Shown: in pieces, positions 18,359 through 25,419 of the stretch
Layout: the number at the start of each line of letters is the position of its first letter
How positions within the stretch are numbered: position 1 is the first letter of the stretch
Assembly (NCBI RefSeq): GCF_900232995.1
Contig: NZ_OCVX01000004.1
Coordinates: forward strand, 98,051 to 162,050
Length of the DNA: 64,000 nucleotides
From: Mycobacterium simulans
Lineage (GTDB): Bacteria; Actinomycetota; Actinomycetes; Mycobacteriales; Mycobacteriaceae
Direction of reading: 5' to 3'
The notes under the pieces: generated by a model
Databases searched by the model: none
What the model was told of the DNA's origin: nothing
Seen by the model: only the letters and a program-made list of their open reading frames with translations
Translations under genes and position numbers: made by a program

Positions 18359-18825
18359 GGCGACACCTCCTGTTCAGTGTTGTTCCATGTGTAGTCGAGA
18401 AACTTGCCGTCGAAGGTGACAATCACCCGATCGCCATGCGGATCCGTGCGACGTTCGACGCTCATCCGGAAGTTGATCGCGCTCATGATCCCGTCGCCGA
18501 ATTCCTCATTGATCAGCTCCTTGAGCGCCGGCCCGTAGACCGAGAGCGCCTCATGAAATCGGTAGATCGTCGGATCCGCCAATACCGATGGATCACTTCC
18601 GCGGTTGGGGACCAGCTGCAACGCCGTGACGGCATCGTCACCGAGGTCGAGCAGGGCCGTGACGGTCTGGGCATCGTTGGCCGTGAGCGGATGCTGGCCA
18701 AGTAGTGCGGAAATGGTCCACACCTTGTCCTTGCCGATTGCTTCCGCGATCTTCGCCCAGCTGAGTCCCTTTTCCAGCCGCGCGAGTTTGATGACCTCAG
18801 CGAGGTGCATCCTGGTTTGCGTCAC
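18355..18825 (-). CDS. cynS: Cyanate hydratase (cyanase)
   Basis: 156 residues, the usual cyanase length. The N-terminus is a helix-turn-helix-like domain (SWAKIAEAIGKDKVWTISALLGQ). The C-terminal catalytic domain has Arg89 and Glu92 in PTIYRFHEAL and Ser115 in GDGIMSAINF, matching the three catalytic residues of the E. coli enzyme. It decomposes cyanate with bicarbonate to ammonia and carbon dioxide. It sits 10 bases after the OsmC gene and overlaps the next gene. M. tuberculosis H37Rv has no cynS that I recall. Confidence 0.94.
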   Translation of the reverse strand: MTQTRMHLAEVIKLARLEKGLSWAKIAEAIGKDKVWTISALLGQHPLTANDAQTVTALLDLGDDAVTALQLVPNRGSDPSVLADPTIYRFHEALSVYGPALKELINEEFGDGIMSAINFRMSVERRTDPHGDRVIVTFDGKFLDYTWNNTEQEVSP

Positions 18826-18835
18826 GTCGGGTTGC

Positions 18836-19360
18836 CTAGCCGATGGACAGGGTCGAGTCGACCGTTGCCGGGCGGCGGAAGGTGTTCACCACGGGCGACC
18901 ACGCGATCGCGTTATCGTGGATCTCCTTGAGTGTTGCGTCGTCGGCGTCCCCGGCGAGGGTCACGTTGCAGCGGACCGCGGTGAAGCCGAGGACCTTGCC
19001 ATCCGGGGTGTCGCCAACCCCCCACACGGCGGAAATGTCGATGTCACCCTCCATCTCGACCTCAATCTTGGTAAGGGTCACACCACGATGCGTGGCGTTG
19101 GCCAGCAGGCCGACCGAGATGCACGACCCCAAAGCGGCCAGCGTTGTTTCCGAAGGGTTGGGAGCTGAGTCGTCACCCAATAATGCGGGCGGTTCGCCGA
19201 CCAGCATCGGTGCCAGGTCGCGCACGTAAGTCATGTTGCGGAACCCGGCCTCACAAACCGTCTTGGCCTTCAGGGTTTTCTTGCCACTGCTGGGGTCGGC
19301 TTTGGCGGTGCACGACAGCCGGTCCAGGCCCTCAGCGTCGATAACAAGCACGTCCGTCAT
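18836..19360 (-). CDS. OsmC-family peroxide/sulfur-stress protein
   Basis: 174 residues from ATG 19360, which follows a strong CGGAGGAAA. The signature LAALGSCISVGLLANATHRG places the conserved OsmC cysteine at residue 80. Cysteines also occur near residues 17, 36 and 128, so the partner cysteine is uncertain. OsmC proteins reduce organic hydroperoxides or handle persulfides. It is the first gene of the operon OsmC-cynS-monooxygenase-sigma-anti-sigma-flavin reductase. Longer in-frame starts upstream lack a ribosome-binding site. Confidence 0.88.
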   Translation of the reverse strand: MTDVLVIDAEGLDRLSCTAKADPSSGKKTLKAKTVCEAGFRNMTYVRDLAPMLVGEPPALLGDDSAPNPSETTLAALGSCISVGLLANATHRGVTLTKIEVEMEGDIDISAVWGVGDTPDGKVLGFTAVRCNVTLAGDADDATLKEIHDNAIAWSPVVNTFRRPATVDSTLSIG

Positions 19361-19876
19361 GAATTTCCTCCGAATCTGCAAAAAAGCGACGGGTGTTTCA
19401 GGCGTTAGTGCTCGGTAGGTACCGAAACGTGACGGCGCAAAAAATTGATTTACATGATCGAAACATGACAATGGCGACGCTCGGGTCGGGGAAATGGCCC
19501 CGGCGCTGGCTCAACACCGAAATATGTTGCCACCGGCTGGCATACGAAAGCCCGCACACCACCGGCAGGCGCCGATGGCGTGCGGGCTATGCCCACTGCG
19601 TTGCTATGAGCACTCTGTTCACTCGGAACTGTCAGCTCGGAAGAAGGCAAAGGTCGAGCTCGTGGCGATCTCGGAGAAGAGAAGTTCGTGGGACAAGGAT
19701 TCACCCCCTTTCGCCGCTCAGGTATGGACCGCGAGATTCTTTGGCTACGAATCCGCGATGCTTCGTCGCCTTAGTGCACGGCTCGTCCCGTTTTGTGACG
19801 GCCAGACGTGAGTGATCTACACCACGGGGCAAAAATGGCGTCGGACGGCTGGCGCCCGGTTCGGGCAGTGGGCTTG
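19361..19876. other. Intergenic region with promoter of the OsmC operon
   Basis: 516 bases without a convincing gene. Short frames on both strands show no domain. The part nearest the OsmC start contains the ACATGA tandem element (19452-19468) and AT-rich runs such as GCAAAAAATTGATTTAC, suiting a promoter. Confidence 0.5.
19452..19468. promoter_or_regulatory. ACATGA-N5-ACATGA element
   Basis: ACATGATCGAAACATGA contains two ACATGA copies with an 11-base period, 92-108 bases upstream of the OsmC start. It closely resembles the AACATGACGTG repeat at 3564-3585. Together they suggest a shared regulator of the OmpR/PhoP type or similar. Confidence 0.4.
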
Positions 19877-20710
19877 TTAGCCAGCTGGCCGCGTCACGAA
19901 GTCGATCAGTTCCTCGACCCGGCCGATCAAGGCCGGCTCCAGGTCGTTCCAGTCGCGAACCTTCGAACGGATGCGCCGCCATGCGTTGGCGATGTCCGCC
20001 TGGTTGGCGTGCGGCCAGCCGAGTGCCTCGCACACACCGTGCTTCCACTCTATGTTCCGCGGCACAGTTCGCCAGGCGGCCAGACCGACTCGCTGCGCCT
20101 TTACCGCCTGCCAAATGTCGACGTAGGGATGACCGACGACCAACGTGTTCGAGCCGCCCGGTCCCCGGCGCACCGCATCGGCGATGCGCGCCTCTTTCGA
20201 ACCCGCGACAAGGTGATCGACCAGCACGCCGAGCCGGTTTTGTGGGCCCGGCGCGAACTCGGCCACGATGTCCACCAGGTCGTCGATTCCACCGAGATGC
20301 CCGACCACGACACCTTCGACACGCAGGTCCTCGCCCCAGACCTGTGCGATGAGTTCGGCGTCATGACGGCCCTCGACGTAGATCCGGCTGGCGCGGGCGA
20401 CCCGGGCTCGCACACCGGACAAGGCGACCGATCCCGACGCCGTTCGCGTCGGGCCAGCGGGTGCCGCGCGGCGGGGCGCCGTGAGAATTACCGGGCGACC
20501 GTCGAGCAGGTAGCCGGGACCTAGCGGGAAGCCGCGGGTGCGACCGTGGCGGTCTTCGAGGTCGACGCGGCCGTATTCAACCCGCACCACGGCGCCGACG
20601 TAGCCGGTCTGTGCGTCCTCGACAACCATGCCGAGCTCGACAGGGTGCTCGACCGAGCGAGGCTTGCGCCGCCCTCCCCCGGCAAGCACGTCGGTTCCGT
20701 AGCGATCCAT
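19877..20710 (-). CDS. DUF3097 family protein
   Basis: 277 residues from ATG 20710. The middle part, RIYVEGRHDAELIAQVWGEDLR followed by VVVGHLGGIDDL and RLGVLVDHLVAGSKE, is reminiscent of a TOPRIM-like nucleotide-binding fold (an early glutamate, then a later acidic motif). The N-terminal 90 residues form a beta-rich domain. The family is widespread and single copy in Actinobacteria; the function is not established as far as I know. The rest of the sequence has no obvious catalytic signature. Confidence 0.8.
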   Translation of the reverse strand: MDRYGTDVLAGGGRRKPRSVEHPVELGMVVEDAQTGYVGAVVRVEYGRVDLEDRHGRTRGFPLGPGYLLDGRPVILTAPRRAAPAGPTRTASGSVALSGVRARVARASRIYVEGRHDAELIAQVWGEDLRVEGVVVGHLGGIDDLVDIVAEFAPGPQNRLGVLVDHLVAGSKEARIADAVRRGPGGSNTLVVGHPYVDIWQAVKAQRVGLAAWRTVPRNIEWKHGVCEALGWPHANQADIANAWRRIRSKVRDWNDLEPALIGRVEELIDFVTRPAG

Positions 20711-20809
20711 CACCCGGCAATACTAGGAAGCGGAGCGGGCAATCGCGGGCGAGGCGCGCCGTGCCTGCCTCGAAAATCCTTGTGCCAGTTTTATTTTCCG
20801 TGCTGAAAC

Positions 20810-22630
20810 TTAGGGCCGGTACTGGTGACTACTGGTGACGCCGCCGCGGATTGATTCAGGCTCGATATCGATCCCGCCCAAACCCGGCAACGGAACGTCG
20901 ATATGGGGTAGCTCAACCCTGCCAAGTCCCGGGATGTTGACCTGACTGGGGGTGGTTAGGTGCGGCAAGTGGCGGCCTTCGGCAATCAAGTTGTCCTCGA
21001 AGAGGCGACCGGGGTTGCCGGTGACGATGTCCGTCATGCTGCGCAGCGATTCGCTGCCGACGGTGTAGTAGTACGAATGATCGCTGGGATCCAGGCCGTC
21101 GGCGCCGGGGACTTCGGCACGAAAGCGTATTGACCCGAAACCGTCCGAGGCGGGGTCAGATCCGAGACCTGCCGAGGCACCCACCAGGTCGCCGAGTTTG
21201 TCGTTGAGATAGTTCTGCAGCGTCGAACCCATCTCGGGGACCCAGCTAATGGGATCCGTGGAGGCGGCCCCGACATAGACATGACCACCTTCGGGCAGAT
21301 GGAAATCGGCGGCGCTTCGCGCCAGATCGGTGCCTGGGCATCCCAGCAATATCGCATTGTTGGCACGCATGCCGCTGTTGGCAAACGCATCGGCCACCGT
21401 GGTCGATCCGTATGAATGCCCGATTACCGTGATATTCGCAGGGCCATTGTGCGTTACCCCCAAACCGTTCACATCGGCGGCCAGCAAGTCGCCACCCTGG
21501 CGTGCCAACGTCGTGTTCGCGATGTCACGGTCGGTAAAGCTATCCGGTGTTTCGTAGCCCATCCACGCGATTACCGAGGTGCTATCCGGATCCGCGAGCC
21601 CGGTCTGGTCGTAGAGCACAGCGGCGTCGTTACGCCCTCCGGCAAGCCAACCCGCTTTCACACTGCTACCGGTGCCCGGGACGATGACCGCGGTGTTGCG
21701 GGCCCAGTCGGGGTTACCGATGGCGATGGCGGCTTTGCCTCTACCCTGAAACGCCAAGGGGTCGTATGCCCACAACATGACGGGTCGGTCGGCATTGTTT
21801 TGGCCGTCCGCGGTCCACGTCCTATCATGCTCGAGTCCTTCGGCAGTTCGGACGGCATTGGTGTAACGAGTGACATCGTCGGCCGACAACCCGTACTTGC
21901 CGGGGTCGCCGATCACCGCCCTGGGGTCGACACCATTGAGCCTGGCGATGTCCTGCACGCGGTGTAAGTCATCGTTCAGCACCGCTCGGTTGACCGGGTC
22001 GCGCACTGCCGCGGGAATGCCGTTTAAGTTCCCCAACTTTTGCGGATGCGCCGCGATAAGCCTCTCTTTGTCGTCCTGGCTTAACGAATTCCACCAATTC
22101 TCGACGTCTTGGGCACTTGTCCCGTCCGGGGGCAGTTGCGGCATCTCCAGACTGGCCGTCCGCCCCTGCCCGGGGGTAAGGGGAAAGTCGTCGGCGATCG
22201 CGGTGAGTTGCTGTGCAGCTCGGCTGAATTCCTGCATCGCGTCCCGGATTACCCCAGCGGCCTCATTGAGTCTTATCTGTCCGGCGGCCAGCAATGCCCG
22301 CTGTCCCTGCGGTGTGTTCGCTAACCGGCCGAGGCTTAGCTTGTCCGCCTGCCAGGCCGCAATGACCGCGTCCATCTGCTTGCGGGCATGCAGAAGGGTC
22401 TGGCCCGCGCCGGTGATGATCGGGTAGGCGTTGACTTGCTGCGTGTACAGGCGCTTGCGCTGGCCATCCAAGTCGGCGCTTTTGACCTTCGCCGCGTCCG
22501 ACAGCGCACCGGCCCAGGGCGGCCAGGGCGGCGAGTCGGCCGGCAGATTGGGGACGCGGGGAGACACCGGATCGCCCGTGCCCAGCAACGCCTTCAAGGC
22601 CGCAAGGGCAGCATCGATCGATGTCCCCAC
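20810..22630 (-). CDS. DUF1023 alpha/beta hydrolase with ESX-effector-type N-terminus
   Basis: About 606 residues from GTG 22630, chosen because residues upstream look non-coding and would overlap the divergent DUF2580 gene. Residues 1-160 form a helical domain beginning GTSIDAALAALKALLG, with ITGAGQTLLHARKQMDAVIAAWQADK and TPQGQRALLAAGQIRLNEA. The same pattern occurs in the protein at 52005-53090. The C-terminal half is a DUF1023 alpha/beta hydrolase with the nucleophile elbow VIGHSYGSTT and the motif AWMGYETPD. It probably acts on a lipid or ester. Secretion by an ESX system is an inference from the domain layout. Confidence 0.85.
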   Translation of the reverse strand: MGTSIDAALAALKALLGTGDPVSPRVPNLPADSPPWPPWAGALSDAAKVKSADLDGQRKRLYTQQVNAYPIITGAGQTLLHARKQMDAVIAAWQADKLSLGRLANTPQGQRALLAAGQIRLNEAAGVIRDAMQEFSRAAQQLTAIADDFPLTPGQGRTASLEMPQLPPDGTSAQDVENWWNSLSQDDKERLIAAHPQKLGNLNGIPAAVRDPVNRAVLNDDLHRVQDIARLNGVDPRAVIGDPGKYGLSADDVTRYTNAVRTAEGLEHDRTWTADGQNNADRPVMLWAYDPLAFQGRGKAAIAIGNPDWARNTAVIVPGTGSSVKAGWLAGGRNDAAVLYDQTGLADPDSTSVIAWMGYETPDSFTDRDIANTTLARQGGDLLAADVNGLGVTHNGPANITVIGHSYGSTTVADAFANSGMRANNAILLGCPGTDLARSAADFHLPEGGHVYVGAASTDPISWVPEMGSTLQNYLNDKLGDLVGASAGLGSDPASDGFGSIRFRAEVPGADGLDPSDHSYYYTVGSESLRSMTDIVTGNPGRLFEDNLIAEGRHLPHLTTPSQVNIPGLGRVELPHIDVPLPGLGGIDIEPESIRGGVTSSHQYRP

Positions 22631-22724
22631 CCCGACAACGTAGCTAACACGGCGCAACAGCGACAACACAGGTAATCTTGGACGAGCGATTTCGGTTTGC
22701 GAATCAAGGGGGCCGTGACAGCGC

Positions 22725-23027
22725 ATGACGCAACCAATGTCCATTGACGCGGCCAAGGTAACGGCGTTTGGCGACGCCAACGATGGGCTGGCGGCCGAAG
22801 TGATGGCGTCCTGCGAACCCGATCCGTCCCTGGTTGCCTCAGTCGGCGCGTACGGGGCAGCAGGAGCGGTGTTCAGCATTGCGCTCACCCAATACTTGGC
22901 GAAGCTCCAAATGAGCGGGGAACAACTCGCGGACCGTTACCACACTCATGCTTCGGACATCCGGGTGGCGGCCCAGGCCATTGTCACCGCCGACGTGACC
23001 AACGCCCAACGCGTTCCGCACCGTTAG
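22725..23027 (+). CDS. DUF2580 (ESX-associated, WXG100-like) protein
   Basis: 100 residues from ATG 22725; an ATG at 22737 is an alternative. It is a helical-hairpin protein with SVGAYGAAGAVF in the turn and a tyrosine-containing segment YHTHASDIRVAA near the C-terminus. The DUF2580 family is usually found beside DUF1023 genes and is linked to type VII secretion. Here it diverges from the DUF1023 gene, with a 94-base shared promoter region. It probably pairs with the N-terminal domain of that protein. Confidence 0.75.
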   Translation: MTQPMSIDAAKVTAFGDANDGLAAEVMASCEPDPSLVASVGAYGAAGAVFSIALTQYLAKLQMSGEQLADRYHTHASDIRVAAQAIVTADVTNAQRVPHR

Positions 23028-23173
23028 CGGCGCGTCCGGTGACGGGCGTTGTGCTTTAACGAATTTGCAACGACGTGTGGCGCTGGCGGTCTGGCGATGT
23101 CCTCGCTGTTAAGTTGCTACCCGCGGCGCTAACCGCCGTTGATTGATCGCGGCGGCGTTAGCGAGGTGGATCT

Positions 23174-23464
23174 ATGGATTTGACCCGGCGGGTGTCGAAT
23201 TTTGTCGGTTTTCTGCGCGGCGGCTACCCCACCTGGATGCCGGTCACCGGTTATGTGCCGTTGGTCGCCCTGTCGCGACGACGGCCATCCGACGACGAAA
23301 TCAATACCCTCACAAGCGAACTCATTGCGCATCGAAGTTGGCCGATTACCACCGCGGATATCGGGGTGGCGATTACGCGAATCACGCAGGACATGCCCTC
23401 CCTGGACGACATCGACCGGGTCAGGTGTCGACTCGATGCGATCAGATGCTCGCCCGGTAGCTAA
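23174..23464 (+). CDS. DUF3349 family protein
   Basis: 96 residues from ATG 23174, preceded by GAGGTGG. The layout FVGFLRGGYPTWMPVTGYVPLVALSRRRPSDDEI with a later DIGVAITRITQDMPSLDDIDRV matches the mycobacterial DUF3349 family (for example Rv0543c), a small helical fold of unknown role. No operon partner is evident. Confidence 0.82.
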   Translation: MDLTRRVSNFVGFLRGGYPTWMPVTGYVPLVALSRRRPSDDEINTLTSELIAHRSWPITTADIGVAITRITQDMPSLDDIDRVRCRLDAIRCSPGS

Positions 23465-23632
23465 GAGTTGACCCGAATGGTCACGCAGCGCCAATCAGCT
23501 TCGGGGCACCAACCACAACCTCCAAATCGTCGCCGGACTCTGGAACCTCAAGACCCCCAAGCCAATCACGGGTCATCTCTTAGCCAAACTGAGCGTTGAT
23601 CGGTTCCATCCGTAAGTCTATACTTACGGTTA

Positions 23633-23956
23633 GTGTTCACTTACCAAAGTACCAGTGAGGCATGGCAGGCCCTGGCAGACGGGACTCGGCGGGCCATCAT
23701 GGAACGTCTGGCGCACGGCCCATTGGCCGTCGGTGAATTGGCCCGTGACCTGCCCGTCAGTAGGCCAGCAGTGTCCCAGCACCTGAAGGTGCTCAAGTCC
23801 GCCGGGCTGGTGTGCGACCGCGCCACGGGCACGCGTCGCATGTACCAGCTTGACCCGACGGGCCTGCAGGCGTTGCGCGCCGACCTCGACCGGTTCTGGA
23901 CACAGGCCCTAACTGCCTACGCGCAGATCATCGATAAAGAAGGAGACGGCGCATGA
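23633..23956 (+). CDS. ArsR-family transcriptional regulator
   Basis: 107 residues starting with GTG at 23633. The winged helix is typical: ALADGTRRAIMERLAHGPLAVGELARDLPVSRPAVSQHLKVLKSAGLV. No metal-binding Cys cluster is visible. This subtype commonly lies beside an SRPBCC protein, as it does here, and autoregulates. The AT-rich sequence GTCTATACTTACGGTTAGTG just before the start may be the promoter. The stop overlaps the next gene (ATGA). Confidence 0.9.
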   Translation: MFTYQSTSEAWQALADGTRRAIMERLAHGPLAVGELARDLPVSRPAVSQHLKVLKSAGLVCDRATGTRRMYQLDPTGLQALRADLDRFWTQALTAYAQIIDKEGDGA

Positions 23957-24441
23957 CACGTCCGCGAACCCACGCGATCCGACACCACATTGTGGTCAAC
24001 GCCCCGATCGAGCGCGCCTTCGCCGTATTCACCGCTCGCTTCGGCGACTTCAAGCCCCGCGAACACAACCTGCTCGCCGCTCCGATCGCCGAAACAGTAT
24101 TCGAATGCCGCGCCGGAGGGCACATCTACGACCGTGGCGTTGACGGCAGCGTATGCCGATGGGCGCGCGTGCTGGTCTACGACCCCCCGATCCGAGTGGT
24201 GTTCAGCTGGGACATCAGCCCAACCTGGCAGCCCGAAACCGATCTCTCCAAGACCAGCGAAGTCGAAGTCCGCTTCACCCCGGAATCCGCCGAAACAACA
24301 CGCGTCGAACTCGAGCACCGCCACCTCGACCGACACGGCGCCGGCTGGGAGTCTGTCGCCGACGGCGTCGACGGCGAGGCCGGGTGGCCACTGTACCTGC
24401 GCCGGTACGCCGGACTGTTCGGCGTCGAGGTGCGACCATGA
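23953..24441 (+). CDS. SRPBCC-domain protein (AHSA1/START-like)
   Basis: 162 residues. The fold signature is IRHHIVVNAPIERAFAVFTARFGDFKP at the start and PIRVVFSWDISPTWQP with EVEVRFTPESAETTRVELEHRHLDRHG later. Proteins of this class bind hydrophobic small molecules. It is translationally coupled to the ArsR regulator upstream and the DinB-type gene downstream, which suggests a small detoxification or sensing operon. Confidence 0.87.
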   Translation: MTRPRTHAIRHHIVVNAPIERAFAVFTARFGDFKPREHNLLAAPIAETVFECRAGGHIYDRGVDGSVCRWARVLVYDPPIRVVFSWDISPTWQPETDLSKTSEVEVRFTPESAETTRVELEHRHLDRHGAGWESVADGVDGEAGWPLYLRRYAGLFGVEVRP

Positions 24442-25079
24442 CCCCGACAGGAAACGGGCCAGCAACAACCCTGATGGACATGGCCCGTGCCGAGCGGTCC
24501 GACCTCGCGGCATTTCTGGCTACCCTCACCCCCCAACAGTGGGAATCGCCCAGCCTCTGCGACGGGTGGAGCGTCAAAGATGTTGTCGCGCATATGTTCA
24601 GCTACGAAGAGCTCAACGCTGTCGGGCTGCTCAAACGCTTTGTCAAAGGCCGGATCGTCCGGGCGAACCAAGTGGGTGTCGATGAATTCGCTTCGCTAAG
24701 CCCACAGCAGTTGCTTGACTTTGTCGACCGCCACCTCCAACCTCGTGGTCTGACAGCGGGTTTCGGCGGAATGATCGCCCTCATCGACGGCACGATCCAC
24801 CACCAAGACATCCGGCGAGCGCTACAGCAGCCCCGCTCAATCCCGGCGGAGCGGCTCGAGCGCGTCCTCGAACTCTTGCCGAAGAACCCCAGGCTTGGTG
24901 CCCGAGGACGAATCAAAGGTTTGCGACTACGCGCCACCGATATCGACTGGGCGTACGGCCGCGGGCCGGATGTAACCGGCCCGGGCGAAGCCCTAATGAT
25001 GGCGATGGCCGGCAGGCCAGAAGTGCTCGCCGAGCTCTCTGGCCCCGGAAAGTCAACGCTGGCGGAACGCGTCAGCTAA
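24438..25079 (+). CDS. Maleylpyruvate isomerase/DinB-like (mycothiol-dependent fold) protein
   Basis: 213 residues from ATG 24438, overlapping the preceding stop by ATGA. The N-terminal four-helix bundle begins MARAERSDLAAFLATLTPQQWESPSLCDGWSVKDVVAHM, which is the typical signature of the TIGR03083/MDMPI_N family. The conserved histidines in VVAHM and DGTIHHQDIRRAL could bind a metal. Many members use mycothiol as cofactor. The C-terminal third reads LRLRATDIDWAYGRGPDVTGPGEALMMAMAGR, typical for the family. Confidence 0.85.
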   Translation: MTPTGNGPATTLMDMARAERSDLAAFLATLTPQQWESPSLCDGWSVKDVVAHMFSYEELNAVGLLKRFVKGRIVRANQVGVDEFASLSPQQLLDFVDRHLQPRGLTAGFGGMIALIDGTIHHQDIRRALQQPRSIPAERLERVLELLPKNPRLGARGRIKGLRLRATDIDWAYGRGPDVTGPGEALMMAMAGRPEVLAELSGPGKSTLAERVS

Positions 25080-25085
25080 CGGGCG

Positions 25086-25370
25086 TTATTCCGGCAGGAA
25101 GTCGCGGGGTGACACACCGAGCAAATGCGCTAGCTCCCAGACCACGTCCAGTCGCGGCGCCGCCTCGCCGTGGTAGTAGCGATAGATCTGCGTCTGAGAC
25201 ACGGGTAGGTCCGGCGCCTGCTCCTTGAGTAGTTTCTGCAGCCGCAACGGGGTCATCCTGCGTACATGCCCGCTGTCGTCGTGCACCCGCACGTTTGTGG
25301 CCGAGGCCAACTCCTGCAACCGCTCCGCGAAATAGGTCGTCGCCGGATGCGACGGCTCCAGCTGTGCCAT
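25086..25370 (-). CDS. Small helix-turn-helix regulator at the end of the ESX operon
   Basis: 94 residues from ATG 25370, with GAGGGGG upstream; a longer upstream frame reads through eccE and is not used. The C-terminal half contains MTPLRLQKLLKEQAPDLPVSQTQIYRYYHGEAAPRLDVVWELAHLLGV, a Cro/XRE-type helix-turn-helix with the same arrangement as mycobacterial EspR-like proteins. It starts 49 bases after eccE and is on the same strand, so it is probably the last gene of the ESX operon. Regulation of the locus is an inference from position. Confidence 0.75.
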   Translation of the reverse strand: MAQLEPSHPATTYFAERLQELASATNVRVHDDSGHVRRMTPLRLQKLLKEQAPDLPVSQTQIYRYYHGEAAPRLDVVWELAHLLGVSPRDFLPE

Positions 25371-25419
25371 TCCAATCCCCCTCTCGATCAATGCAATTCC
25401 CCGCCGTGTTGTGCGCTGA

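Noticed and set aside
19450..19811. Short frames on both strands upstream of the OsmC operon
   Set aside because: No ribosome-binding site, no domain and biased composition; the region is better explained as promoter and spacer.
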